Shown here piece by piece: positions 41,935 to 50,382 of a stretch of DNA of 64,000 nucleotides. A program made the translations under genes and the position numbers. Every line of letters starts with the position of its first letter. Position 1 is the first letter of the stretch. The notes beneath the pieces are model-generated. The model ran no database searches and was not told the DNA's origin. It saw only the letters and a program-made list of their open reading frames with translations. Source of the stretch: an uncultured Paludibaculum sp. Its GTDB lineage: Bacteria > Acidobacteriota > Terriglobia > Bryobacterales > Bryobacteraceae. The DNA lies in the NCBI RefSeq assembly GCF_963665245.1, contig NZ_OY762267.1:4622001-4686000 (forward strand), read 5' to 3'.

Positions 41935-42447
41935 CTAGAAGGCCTCCAGCACACTGCTCACCACCTGGCGCGCCACTTCCTGGCTCAACCGCTGCAGCGC
42001 GACCGTGCTTTCGTCGAAGTACTGCAATTGATCCGTCGCCACTTCGTAGCGCTGCCGGACCTCCATGTTCTCGCGGCTGTAGAGAACCTTGCCGGTTTTG
42101 CGTTCCTTCAACGAGATGTTCATGAACACCGAGACCTGGATACCTGCCGCGCGGCCTGTCTTCTGGTCGAAGATCGTCGGCGCCGTATAGAAGTTCACCA
42201 CGGCGCCGCTCAGCACGGCGTCCGCCGTGTCCAGGTTCGTGACAACCTGGTAGCGGGTGCGAGAGATGAACTCGCGGCCAATGGCGCCCGGCAGTTGCTC
42301 GGTCAACTTGTAGCGTGTGGTGTTGTTGCCGAAGGCGGGAATGGCAATGGTCCGCAGGGTGGACGGCAGCATGTCGCCATGGCCCCCCACATGATAGCCA
42401 CAACCAACCAGACTGAAGGCTGCCAACACCAGCGCCGCGAATCTCAT
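41935..42447 (-). CDS. lptE: LPS-assembly lipoprotein LptE, copy B
   Basis: The 170-residue protein has a lipoprotein signal (MRFAALVLAAFSLVGC) and then the same LptE-type body as copy A, including PAFGNNTTRYKLTE and YFDESTVALQRLSQEVAR. A GAGGGAAG ribosome-binding site precedes the ATG, which overlaps the stop of the Usg-like gene as ATGA. It differs from copy A by scattered substitutions and a small indel (DQKTGRAAG against NGREVG), so the duplication is not brand new and both copies look intact. Confidence 0.88.
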   Translation of the reverse strand: MRFAALVLAAFSLVGCGYHVGGHGDMLPSTLRTIAIPAFGNNTTRYKLTEQLPGAIGREFISRTRYQVVTNLDTADAVLSGAVVNFYTAPTIFDQKTGRAAGIQVSVFMNISLKERKTGKVLYSRENMEVRQRYEVATDQLQYFDESTVALQRLSQEVARQVVSSVLEAF

Positions 42448-43454
42448 CGTGCTTCCCTCTTGGATAACAACCCGGCTGTGAGCAGTGCGGTTTCGGCCCG
42501 CGTACGCATGTTGTCCAGAGTCAGCCAGAACCACACACCGCGCGCGTTGCCGCGATCTTCCACAATGTCGCTCACGGTGAGGCCGCTTTGCCCGGCCACA
42601 GCCATGTTGGAGCCCGGCTCCACGTCGGGCCCACGCACATCCAGGCCCGCGTCCTTCAGCCAGCCGCTGATCTCGTCTACCGTCGGTCTGGACTCAAACT
42701 CCAGCCAGGTGTTCATGCAGTAGCCATGGAAGACGGGCGCCTGCACCAGGCGCAACGACGGCAGCGGCACGGCCAGCGGACCCAATAGGGATGCCAGATG
42801 CCGCTCGATGCGATGTTCCGCCACTTCCAGGCTCACCTGGGCTTCGTCGCCCAGTCGAGGAAGCAGGTTGAAACTCACCTGCGCATCGAACAGCTTGCGC
42901 GGCATCTGCTGGAAGTTGAAGAGCGTCAGTGTTTGCTGATGCAACTCATCGACACCCTCCTTGCCGCGTTCGCTGGCCGGTTCCATCACGGTGATCACCC
43001 CGCTCCGCAGCGGCCGCTGCGTGTGCAGCAGCGACATCAGCCGCGCCAGCGCGATCGCCGCCGGATGGGCCAGCGTATGAATTGCGTACTCCTGCGCCGC
43101 TACCGGCTCCCGCTCCAGCAGCGGTGCCCGCAGGATGGACTCGGGCAGGTCTTCAAAATCGGAGACGGCGTCGACAATCGCTGGCCGCTGCGGCAGCGCG
43201 TGAGCGAGCGCCAGGGCGCGCTTGTGCGCTTCCTGCGTACCCGCGAGCAGAACGACATCTGCCTCCTCAATGCTGTTCTTGTCCAAAGGCTGCATGACGA
43301 GGAGGTCTTCCTCACCCGGCGCCAGGACGATGTCGTCGGGATGGGCGCTAGCCAGGCTCAGCACCACCGGCAGCTTACCCTCGTCGACGAGTTCACGAAT
43401 CTCCTTGCCGAGCAGCGACTCGCCGCCCAGCAGAAGCCACTTGGGCTTGGTCAT
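42444..43454 (-). CDS. Aspartate-semialdehyde-dehydrogenase-like protein lacking the catalytic cysteine (Usg-1 type)
   Basis: The 336-residue protein has a semialdehyde dehydrogenase layout: N-terminal Rossmann part (WLLLGGESLLGKEI), then a C-terminal dimerisation/substrate domain (MEPASERGKEGVDELHQQT, FNLLPRLGDEAQVSLE). Where true enzymes carry the catalytic Cys, this one reads AHPAAIAL (about 129-136). The same loss marks the USG-1 proteins of enterobacteria, whose role is unknown. I choose the ATG at 43454 with AGGTGA upstream; a GTG at 43463 is possible. It overlaps lptE copy B and follows pssA closely, inside the envelope-lipid unit. Confidence 0.8.
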   Translation of the reverse strand: MTKPKWLLLGGESLLGKEIRELVDEGKLPVVLSLASAHPDDIVLAPGEEDLLVMQPLDKNSIEEADVVLLAGTQEAHKRALALAHALPQRPAIVDAVSDFEDLPESILRAPLLEREPVAAQEYAIHTLAHPAAIALARLMSLLHTQRPLRSGVITVMEPASERGKEGVDELHQQTLTLFNFQQMPRKLFDAQVSFNLLPRLGDEAQVSLEVAEHRIERHLASLLGPLAVPLPSLRLVQAPVFHGYCMNTWLEFESRPTVDEISGWLKDAGLDVRGPDVEPGSNMAVAGQSGLTVSDIVEDRGNARGVWFWLTLDNMRTRAETALLTAGLLSKREAR

Positions 43455-43463
43455 GGATGTCAC

Positions 43464-44366
43464 CTAACTGGCCTGATGTTCGGGCTGCGCGGGCGGAGGC
43501 GAGGGTTTGAACCAGCGCCGGATCAGTCCACCCAACCGCACCAGAATGCCGCTGGACACATAAACGGTGGCCAGTACCAGCAGCGCGGGTTTCGAGAAGT
43601 TCCAGAACAGATAGATCACCATGCAGAGCACGATGACGCTTTTCGGGCTGCGCGGACTCACCAGACTGAAATCCTTAAAGCTGCGGTAGCGCCAGGTGCT
43701 CACCATGAGGAACGAGAGTAGAGCCATCAATGCGGCCCAGGCGGCAATAATCGGCCAGCCTCGCAGTGGCACCGAATCGACGGCATAGATCACCGCGGCC
43801 ACCATGCCTGCCGCCGCGGGGATGGGCAGCCCGACGAAATACTTGCGATCCGGCCGGCCCGGATTGCGCGGCACCGGATTCACCGTGATGTTGAACCGAG
43901 CCAGCCGCATCGAGCCGCAGCAAACAAACATGAACAGGATGAAGTACCCCGCCTGCATGAGGTACTTCCGGATCTCGGGCGGTGTGTAAGGGTCGAGGAA
44001 CTGGAAGCCCCAGACAAAGGCGAGCACCGCCGGAGCGATGCCAAAGCTGATCACATCGGCCAGCGAATCCAACTCCCGCCCGAAGTCGCTGGTGGTATTC
44101 GTCAGCCGTGCGATGCGGCCGTCCAAGCCATCGAAGAACACTGAGAGCCCGATCACCTTCGCGGCCGTCTCCCACGCGGGATTCGAGCCGTAGTTGCCCG
44201 CGGAGGCCCACAGCGCGCCTTCCACGGCCTTCAAAATCGCCAGGTACCCCATGAAGAGATTACCTGCCGTAAACAGAGTCGGTAGTGCGTAGGCCGCGCG
44301 CCGTGGTCTGCGATCGGGCGAGTTGGGGTCGATCAGTCTTTCGCGGATATTCAAGCGCGGAGTCAT
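43464..44366 (-). CDS. pssA: CDP-diacylglycerol--serine O-phosphatidyltransferase
   Basis: The 300-residue membrane protein carries the CDP-alcohol phosphotransferase signature DGLDGRIARLTNTTSDFG followed by ELDSLADVISFG (about 95-125), with several membrane helices. It transfers phosphatidyl from CDP-diacylglycerol to serine, giving phosphatidylserine. Its start overlaps the stop of psd by four bases, so the two steps to phosphatidylethanolamine are encoded together. The C-terminus is proline-rich. Confidence 0.93.
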   Translation of the reverse strand: MTPRLNIRERLIDPNSPDRRPRRAAYALPTLFTAGNLFMGYLAILKAVEGALWASAGNYGSNPAWETAAKVIGLSVFFDGLDGRIARLTNTTSDFGRELDSLADVISFGIAPAVLAFVWGFQFLDPYTPPEIRKYLMQAGYFILFMFVCCGSMRLARFNITVNPVPRNPGRPDRKYFVGLPIPAAAGMVAAVIYAVDSVPLRGWPIIAAWAALMALLSFLMVSTWRYRSFKDFSLVSPRSPKSVIVLCMVIYLFWNFSKPALLVLATVYVSSGILVRLGGLIRRWFKPSPPPAQPEHQAS

Positions 44367-44989
44367 TGTTTTGTCCTGCCGGCGCCGATGTGAGCCAGCA
44401 CACTCGAGCCCGCGGCGACGCGTTGGCCCTCACGCACATCCAGCTCCCATTCGGGTCCAAACGTCACATCGACACGCGAGCCGAACTTGATCAGCCCAAC
44501 GCGCTCTCCGGCGGTCACAAAATCGCCGGGCTTCTTCGTGCACACGATGCGGCGGGCAATCAGGCCGGCAATCTGCGAGAACGTCACCAGGGTGCGTTGC
44601 CCCCCCACACTGCCGTCGATCGTCATCGTGTTCATCTCGTTGTCCACCGAGGCTTCCTCTTTGCTCGCCACCAGGAATTTGCCCGGTTTGTAGTGAACGT
44701 CAACCACTTTGCCGGCGATGGGCGCGCGGTTCACATGGACGTCGAACACATTGAGAAAGATGCTCACCCGGGTCGAGTCCGGCCCGCGCCGGATCAACAC
44801 CACCTTGCCGTCACCCGGTGAAACGGCCACCGGACCAGGCGGCACCTGCCGCTCCGGGTCGCGGAAAAACCAGAGGCAAAACGCCGCCAGAACGTAGAAC
44901 GGGATGCCCGCCCAACCCTTTGTAAAGTAGCCGAGCAGCGCGCCGGCGCCCGTCAGAAACAATGCGTAATATATTCCGGTGACTACCAT
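44363..44989 (-). CDS. psd: Phosphatidylserine decarboxylase
   Basis: The 208-residue protein is the short class. It has membrane helices at about 5-40, FFRDPERQVPPGP, DGKVV, FLNVFDVHVNRAPI with its conserved His, and near residue 168 the cleavage site IKFGSRVD, where the chain is cut between Gly and Ser to make the pyruvoyl cofactor. It converts phosphatidylserine to phosphatidylethanolamine at the inner membrane. It is coupled to pssA by an ATGA overlap and follows the M20 peptidase by 18 bases. Confidence 0.92.
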   Translation of the reverse strand: MVVTGIYYALFLTGAGALLGYFTKGWAGIPFYVLAAFCLWFFRDPERQVPPGPVAVSPGDGKVVLIRRGPDSTRVSIFLNVFDVHVNRAPIAGKVVDVHYKPGKFLVASKEEASVDNEMNTMTIDGSVGGQRTLVTFSQIAGLIARRIVCTKKPGDFVTAGERVGLIKFGSRVDVTFGPEWELDVREGQRVAAGSSVLAHIGAGRTKQ

Positions 44990-45007
44990 GCGTGAACCGC
45001 GATCTTC

Positions 45008-46162
45008 TTATTGTCCCAAATGCCGCACAAGAAGAGCGAGCAGGGCTGTTCGATCGGCAATGCGGTCCACCAGGATACTCTCGTTCACCGCATGGGCTCC
45101 TTCGCCAACTCCGCCGAGCCCGTCCAGCGTAGGGACGCCCAGGCCCGCCGTAAAGTTGCCGTCCGATCCGCCGCCCGTCGCCGATTCTTCCAGTTTCAGG
45201 CCCAGATGTTTGCCCGCAAGCTCCGACGCCGCTTTGAACAGCGCAATCACGCCTTTGGTGCGCTCCATCGGAGGACGGTTCAATCCGCCAGTCACCTCCA
45301 GCGTGCAGCGCTGGTCCACCGGCTTCAGGCGGCGGAACTTGCGGTCCAGTCCGGCGTAGTCCGCCATTTTCGCGATGCGGATGTCCACCTCGACCCGCGC
45401 CTCAGCCGCAATCACGTTGGTTCTCGTCCCGCCGCTGATCACCCCTGGATTCACCGTGAGTCCCTTCGGCAGATTGGTGAACCCGGCGATCTTCTCGATC
45501 TGACGGGCCAGTTCGACAATTGCGCTGGCGCCCGAAGTGAAATCCACCCCGGCGTGCGAGGCCTTGCCGCGCACCGCCACCGTGTAGTCGCCCACGCCCT
45601 TGCGCGCGGTCTTCAGCTTGCCGGTCAAGCCGGTGCCCGGCTCGGCTACCAATACCGCCGAGCTCTCTTTCGCCAGGTTCTCCGTCAACGGGCGCGAAAC
45701 TTCGCTGCCCACCTCTTCGTCGGAGACGATCCACAGCGCCACCTGCCTGGAAACCGGCAGGTCCAGGGCCTGCAGCAGCTTCATGGCCGAAAGAAAGAAC
45801 ACCAGGCCCGCCTTCATATCGAAAACGCCCGGTCCCCACAGTCGGCCGTCCGTTTCCCGCCAAGGCATCGTCTTCAACGTGCCCAGCGGCCATACAGTAT
45901 CGCTGTGCCCGACCCCCAGAATCCGGCCCGGTTTCTTCTTTCGTGGACCCGGCAAGTCAAAGGTCAACAGTAGGTTACGGCCATAGCGGCCGCCCGGGAA
46001 GGTCTTGACGCGGGCCAGTCCCTCCACGCGCGCCGCCAGCAGGTCGACAAAGCGGTTTACCGCCCCGGCGTCGTCGCTGGGCGACTCGCACTCCACCAAG
46101 TCTTTGAGAAAATTGACGATTGCGGGCTGTTGGGCCAGCGCATGAGGAAGGATTGCGTCCAT
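45008..46162 (-). CDS. M20-family metallopeptidase (glutamate carboxypeptidase/ArgE-like)
   Basis: The 384-residue protein has the M20 metal-site motifs: GHSDTVWP with the first His and catalytic Asp, GPGVFDMKAG with the bridging Asp, SDEEVGSEVS with the catalytic Glu and metal Glu, and a late His in the GLGVGEGAHAVNE stretch (about 360). A dimerisation domain lies at about 180-290. No signal peptide is seen, so it should cleave a C-terminal amino acid or acyl group in the cytoplasm. It is the first gene of the seven-gene minus-strand unit and divergent from fabZ with a 24-base gap. Confidence 0.88.
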   Translation of the reverse strand: MDAILPHALAQQPAIVNFLKDLVECESPSDDAGAVNRFVDLLAARVEGLARVKTFPGGRYGRNLLLTFDLPGPRKKKPGRILGVGHSDTVWPLGTLKTMPWRETDGRLWGPGVFDMKAGLVFFLSAMKLLQALDLPVSRQVALWIVSDEEVGSEVSRPLTENLAKESSAVLVAEPGTGLTGKLKTARKGVGDYTVAVRGKASHAGVDFTSGASAIVELARQIEKIAGFTNLPKGLTVNPGVISGGTRTNVIAAEARVEVDIRIAKMADYAGLDRKFRRLKPVDQRCTLEVTGGLNRPPMERTKGVIALFKAASELAGKHLGLKLEESATGGGSDGNFTAGLGVPTLDGLGGVGEGAHAVNESILVDRIADRTALLALLVRHLGQ

Positions 46163-46169
46163 CGTTTGT

Positions 46170-46176
46170 TAGAATA
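46170..46176. promoter_or_regulatory. Possible shared -10 element between M20 gene and fabZ
   Basis: In the 24 bases between the two divergent starts, TAGAATA reads TAGAAT on the plus strand and TATTCT on the minus strand. Both resemble -10 hexamers and would place each transcript start within a few bases of its own start codon. No clear -35 is seen on either side. Confidence 0.3.
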
Positions 46177-46186
46177 ACTGTTTCCG

Positions 46187-46648
46187 ATGGCAGTCTTAGA
46201 AAACATCGACATCCGCGACATCCTCCCCCACCGCTACCCCATGTTGCTGGTGGACCGGATCGTCGAAATCGGCGAAGACTTCATCGTCGGCGTGAAGAAT
46301 GTCACCGCCAACGAACCGTTCTTCCTCGGACACTTTCCTGACTTTCCGGTGATGCCCGGCGTGCTCATTATCGAAGCCATGGCCCAGGTGGGCGGCACAC
46401 TGGTTTTAAAGGACTTGCCCGATCGCAAGTCGAAACTCGTCCTGTTCGCCTCCATTGAGGAAGCCAAGTTCCGCAAGCCCGTCCTGCCCGGGGACACTCT
46501 GCGCCTGGAACTGAAGACCCTCAAGCGCAAGTCCACCGTCGTCAAGATGCAGGGCACCGCGACCGTTGACGGCCAGGTGGTCGCCGAGGCGATTGTTATG
46601 TGCAAGGTGATCGACCGGCCCGGAAGCCCCGCGGCACCCCAGGCATAG
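46187..46648 (+). CDS. fabZ: 3-hydroxyacyl-[acyl-carrier-protein] dehydratase
   Basis: The 153-residue hot-dog-fold protein carries the catalytic stretch GHFPDFPVMPGVLIIEAMAQ, with the active-site His and, on the following helix, Glu. It dehydrates 3-hydroxyacyl-ACP in fatty-acid elongation, and so sets how much 3-hydroxyacyl-ACP remains for lipid A. It is the first gene of a unit with lpxA and lpxI, the usual bacterial arrangement. lpxD, lpxC and lpxB are not in the window. Confidence 0.95.
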   Translation: MAVLENIDIRDILPHRYPMLLVDRIVEIGEDFIVGVKNVTANEPFFLGHFPDFPVMPGVLIIEAMAQVGGTLVLKDLPDRKSKLVLFASIEEAKFRKPVLPGDTLRLELKTLKRKSTVVKMQGTATVDGQVVAEAIVMCKVIDRPGSPAAPQA

Positions 46649-46653
46649 CGCCC

Positions 46654-47430
46654 ATGGCTATCCACCCGACCGCGATCATCGATCCCGCGGCTCGGATCCA
46701 CCCGGACGCCGACATCGGCCCACACTGTGTCATCGGCGCCGAGGTCGAAATCGGAGCCCGCACCCGCCTCATGGCTAACCTCTATATAGAGGGACCAACA
46801 TGGATCGGCGAAGACAACATCTTTTATCCGTACGCCAGCGTAGGCGTGGCGTCGCAGGATCTGAAGTACCACGGTGAACGCACCGAGACCCGCATCGGCT
46901 CGCGCAACAAGGTCCGCGAGTTCGTCACCGTTCACCGCGGCACGGAGGGCGGCGGTGCCCTCACTTCCATCGGCGACGACAATCTGTTGATGGCTTATAC
47001 CCACATCGCCCACGACGCCCACATCGGCAGTCATATCATTCTAGGCAATGCAGTTACGCTCGCCGGCCACGTCACCATCGGCGACTGGGCCATCATCGAG
47101 GCGTTCTCCGGAGTCCACCAGTTCTGCCGTATCGGCCAGCACTCCTTCACTGGCGGCTACAGTGTCGTTACCCAGGACGTCCTGCCGTACTCCCAGACTG
47201 TCACCCCGCGCCAGTCGAAAGTCTACGGCGAGAATAAGGTTGGGCTGCAACGCCGCGGCTTCGCGCCGGAGTCGATCGCATCTCTTCATAAGGCCTTCCG
47301 GCTCCTCGTCAGTGATAAGTTGAATACCTCTCAGGCACTGGAACAGATCCAGGGGGACGTTCCGCCCTGTCCCGAGGTGGAGGAGTTGGTCGAGTTCATC
47401 CGAACCGCGAAGCGTGGTTTCATCAAGTGA
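46654..47430 (+). CDS. lpxA: UDP-N-acetylglucosamine O-acyltransferase
   Basis: From the ATG at 46654 the 258-residue protein shows hexapeptide repeats of a left-handed beta helix (HPTAIIDPAARIHPDADIG) and the catalytic region NAVTLAGHVTIGDWAII with its His near residue 130, then AFSGVHQFCRIG. LpxA adds a 3-hydroxyacyl chain to UDP-GlcNAc as the first step of lipid A synthesis. It starts 5 bases after fabZ, and its stop overlaps the lpxI start as GTGA. Confidence 0.95.
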   Translation: MAIHPTAIIDPAARIHPDADIGPHCVIGAEVEIGARTRLMANLYIEGPTWIGEDNIFYPYASVGVASQDLKYHGERTETRIGSRNKVREFVTVHRGTEGGGALTSIGDDNLLMAYTHIAHDAHIGSHIILGNAVTLAGHVTIGDWAIIEAFSGVHQFCRIGQHSFTGGYSVVTQDVLPYSQTVTPRQSKVYGENKVGLQRRGFAPESIASLHKAFRLLVSDKLNTSQALEQIQGDVPPCPEVEELVEFIRTAKRGFIK

Positions 47431-48242
47431 GATACGGCCTCATCGCCGGCTCCAGCCGGTTTCCGATCCTCGCCCTGCAGACCGCTCGCCAGTTGGGCCA
47501 CGACGTGGTGGTCATCGCTCTGAAGGACAACGCCCCGCCCGAGGTGGAGGCGCTGGCCGAACGCTGCTACTGGATCACCATCGCCGAACTAGGTAAGTTG
47601 ATCGACATCCTTCATAAGGAGAAGATCACGGACGTGATCATGGCGGGTCAGGTGCGCCACACCTCGCTCTTCAGTACCTTACGGCCGGACTGGCGCTTGG
47701 CTAAGCTGCTCTTCTCTCTTCCTTCGCGCAACACCGATGCCCTCATCGGTGGCGTCCAGCAGGAACTAGAGAAGGAGGGCATCCATCTCGCCGATTCGAC
47801 GCTCCTTCTGAAACCCCTACTCGCCGTGGAAGGGCCCATCACGAAGCGGAAACCGACGGATGACGAGAAGAAAGACATCCACTACGGCCGGCGCGTGGCC
47901 GGTGCGCTCTCCGGTCTCGACGTCGGTCAAAGCGTGGCCATTTCCGAGCGGGCCTGCGTCGCTGTCGAAGCGATGGAAGGAACCGACGCCATGTTGCGCC
48001 GGGCGGCTTCGCTGGTAAACGGACGCGCCCTGCGATTGGTCAAGGCGTCTAATCGCCGCAAGCATCTTCTGTTCGACGTGCCCGTGGCCGGGCCGGGCAC
48101 CATTCAAACCATGGCCGAGACCGGAACCACCGCTCTCGCCGTGGACGCCGGCCGAACCCTTCTGCTGGACAAGGACGAGATGCTCGCCCTGGCCGCCCAG
48201 CACGACATCGCGATCGTCGGCTACCCGCCGGAGGAATCATGA
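47427..48242 (+). CDS. lpxI: UDP-2,3-diacylglucosamine pyrophosphatase LpxI
   Basis: The 271-residue protein begins RYGLIAGSSRFPILAL and carries DVIMAGQVRHTSLF and the C-terminal block ERACVAVEAMEGTDAMLRRA, which are hallmarks of LpxI (formerly DUF1009). LpxI removes UMP from UDP-diacylglucosamine to give lipid X, replacing LpxH in many bacteria. The GTG start overlaps the lpxA stop. Its own stop overlaps the next oxidoreductase start as ATGA, so all are translationally linked. Confidence 0.93.
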   Translation: MRYGLIAGSSRFPILALQTARQLGHDVVVIALKDNAPPEVEALAERCYWITIAELGKLIDILHKEKITDVIMAGQVRHTSLFSTLRPDWRLAKLLFSLPSRNTDALIGGVQQELEKEGIHLADSTLLLKPLLAVEGPITKRKPTDDEKKDIHYGRRVAGALSGLDVGQSVAISERACVAVEAMEGTDAMLRRAASLVNGRALRLVKASNRRKHLLFDVPVAGPGTIQTMAETGTTALAVDAGRTLLLDKDEMLALAAQHDIAIVGYPPEES

Positions 48243-49204
48243 GTGAACCAGCAGTCCTAGTCGCCGTTGCCGGCGCGGGCGCCTTTGGAAAGAATCATTT
48301 ACGCGTCATCCGCGAGTCCCACGTGGAACTCGCCGGGGTCTACGACCTCGACCCGGAGCGGGCCCGCGCGGCTGCCGCCGAGTTCGGGTGCCGGGCCTAC
48401 GACTCCCTGGAAGACCTGGCCGGCCACGCACAGGCCGCCATCGTCGCCGTCCCTACCTCGGCCCACCGCACCGTCGCCTGCCAGTTGCTCGAGGCCGGTC
48501 TCGACATTCTGGTGGAAAAGCCCATCGCCCCTTCGGTGGCGGAAGCCCACGATATGATCGTTGCGGCCCGCCAGCATGGACGCATCCTGCAAGTTGGTCA
48601 TCTGGAGCGCTTTAACCCAGCCGTCGCGGCCGCGCGCAAGCTGGTGACCTTCCCTCTGTTCTTCGAGATTCACCGTCTCAGTATCTTCTCCCCGCGCAGC
48701 CTGGACGTCGACGTAGTGCTCGACCTAATGATCCACGACCTGGACATTCTCCTGGCCATGACCGGAGCCATGCCCAGCGAAGTGCGTGCGGCCGGCATCC
48801 CGGTTCTCTCGGACAAGGCCGATATCGCCAACGTACGCCTGGAGTTCCCCAGCGGCTGCATCGCCAACCTGACTGCCTCCCGCGTCTCCACCGAAAAAGT
48901 ACGCAAGCTCCGCTTCTTCCAGCCACGTCAGTACATCTCCGTAGACTATGCCAAGCAGGAATGCTTCGGAATCGGCGTCGACGACAATCGCCAGGTGAAG
49001 CTGATGCCGCAGATGGTCACGAAGCAGGAGCCTCTCAAACGTCAGTTCGAGTCGTTCCTTGAGTGCATCGCGACCCGAGCCAAACCCGACGTGGACGGCG
49101 AGGCTGCGGCTCAAGCGCTGGAATTGGCCTGCATCATCATGGAAAAGATCGCGGAGCATGGTGCGGTAGTAGCCCGATCGCTTGCTTCCACGTCTAAGTC
49201 ATAG
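48239..49204 (+). CDS. Gfo/Idh/MocA-family oxidoreductase in the lipid A unit (possible GnnA-like)
   Basis: The 321-residue cytoplasmic protein has a Rossmann start (VAGAGAFGKNHLRVI), the family motif ILVEKPIAPS near residue 92, and LDLMIHDLDILLAMTG in the substrate domain. Its ATGA overlap with lpxI ties it to lipid A. GnnA, from the same family, oxidises UDP-GlcNAc at C3 so that a GnnB aminotransferase can make the 3-amino sugar used for amide-linked lipid A; gnnA next to lpxA is known elsewhere. No GnnB-like aminotransferase is seen here, so this role is inference. Confidence 0.8.
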   Translation: MSEPAVLVAVAGAGAFGKNHLRVIRESHVELAGVYDLDPERARAAAAEFGCRAYDSLEDLAGHAQAAIVAVPTSAHRTVACQLLEAGLDILVEKPIAPSVAEAHDMIVAARQHGRILQVGHLERFNPAVAAARKLVTFPLFFEIHRLSIFSPRSLDVDVVLDLMIHDLDILLAMTGAMPSEVRAAGIPVLSDKADIANVRLEFPSGCIANLTASRVSTEKVRKLRFFQPRQYISVDYAKQECFGIGVDDNRQVKLMPQMVTKQEPLKRQFESFLECIATRAKPDVDGEAAAQALELACIIMEKIAEHGAVVARSLASTSKS

Positions 49205-49225
49205 AGCCCGTTCTCGCCCGACTCC

Positions 49226-50299
49226 ATGATTCAGTCCTTTCAGCGGTACTGGCACGGTGACCAGGAGCAATTGCAGTTGCTTCTGGACTACAGCGACCAG
49301 GAGCAGACCCGGCGGCGCCGGTTGGCCGCGGCAGGGGCTGTACTGTATCAATTGGCAGTGATCCTCTTTGCCCTCAACGCGCCCGGCGGGGCCATCCGTT
49401 TCCATACGGAATCCGAGTTGACCGTGGACGTCCGGCGTTCCACTCCGTTGATCGCTCCTCCGCACCTGCCCGACTTCAAGGTGACCCAGAAGGAACCGCA
49501 GCACACCAAACCGGCCGCGGAAGTAGATATGGCTGCCTTGATGCCGAAGAAAGCCATCGTTCAGCCGCAAAGTACGCCACCTGGGAAGCCATTTACGCCG
49601 CCCCCCGGTCCGGCGACGCCAGCCCCCCGGCCGCAGGCCTTGGAGGCTCCGAAGATTCAGGTGGCCGAGCAGCAGATTCCTTCGAACACCTCCGACGGTC
49701 TGGCGCCGCGCATTCCTACGACAACGCCGCCTGCTCCCGAGCCGCCGAAATCGAATCCGTTCGAACGCGTAGGCGGACCACAGACGAGTCCGAGTCCGGC
49801 GCCGGGGCGCGTTGCCATCGCGCCGCCCAAAACCGGTGTCGAAGAGGCGATTCGGGCCGTAGCTCAGGGCGGCGGCGGACACGGAGTCATGGTGGGCGAC
49901 GTTGGCGGTGGCGGTATGGGCGCCCTCAGCGAGGGCCATATCCAGAACCCCACGCCCGGCCGTCAAGGCAGTACGCTGGAACTGCTCAGTGATCCTAAGG
50001 GGGTGGACTTTCGGCCCTACCTAATCCAGGTTTTAGCCGCCGTGAAACGCAACTGGCAGGCGGTCCTGCCTGAGAGCGCCCGCCTGGGCCGTCAGGGAAG
50101 AACCGCAATTCAGTTCTCGATCAACCGTACCGGAGGTGTACCGAAACTAGTCATAGCGTTTCCTTCTGGTACGGAAGCGCTCGATCGGGCCGCTGTCGCC
50201 GGCATCAGCGCTTCCAACCCGTTTCCGCATCTGCCGGCTGAGTTCACCGGGAGTGAGATCCGGCTGCAGTTGGTCTTCTCATACAACCTGCCTAGATGA
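49226..50299 (+). CDS. TonB-like energy transducer with proline-rich linker
   Basis: The 357-residue protein has a cytoplasmic N-terminus with basic residues (RRRRLAAAG), one membrane helix at about 34-52 (AVLYQLAVILFALNA), a long Pro/Lys-rich linker (about 70-200), a glycine stretch, and a C-terminal domain (about 260-357) with YLIQVLAAVKRNWQAVLPESA, in which the KRNW motif is typical of TonB C-termini. It may bridge the inner membrane and outer-membrane receptors. No exbB/exbD lies beside it, and the first 30 residues are longer than in standard TonB. Confidence 0.7.
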   Translation: MIQSFQRYWHGDQEQLQLLLDYSDQEQTRRRRLAAAGAVLYQLAVILFALNAPGGAIRFHTESELTVDVRRSTPLIAPPHLPDFKVTQKEPQHTKPAAEVDMAALMPKKAIVQPQSTPPGKPFTPPPGPATPAPRPQALEAPKIQVAEQQIPSNTSDGLAPRIPTTTPPAPEPPKSNPFERVGGPQTSPSPAPGRVAIAPPKTGVEEAIRAVAQGGGGHGVMVGDVGGGGMGALSEGHIQNPTPGRQGSTLELLSDPKGVDFRPYLIQVLAAVKRNWQAVLPESARLGRQGRTAIQFSINRTGGVPKLVIAFPSGTEALDRAAVAGISASNPFPHLPAEFTGSEIRLQLVFSYNLPR

Positions 50300-50382
50300 G
50301 GTGGGAAGCTAGTACTGGGTGTGACAGATTGAGACGAATGACGTTCAGTGCCCCTAAATGAGACAATTAAGGTGATTTAAGA

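Noticed and set aside
40363..42723. Open frame of 786 codons on the plus strand opposite holA and both lptE genes
   Set aside because: Its sequence is an Arg/His/Gln-rich mirror of well-recognised genes on the other strand and has no domain of its own.
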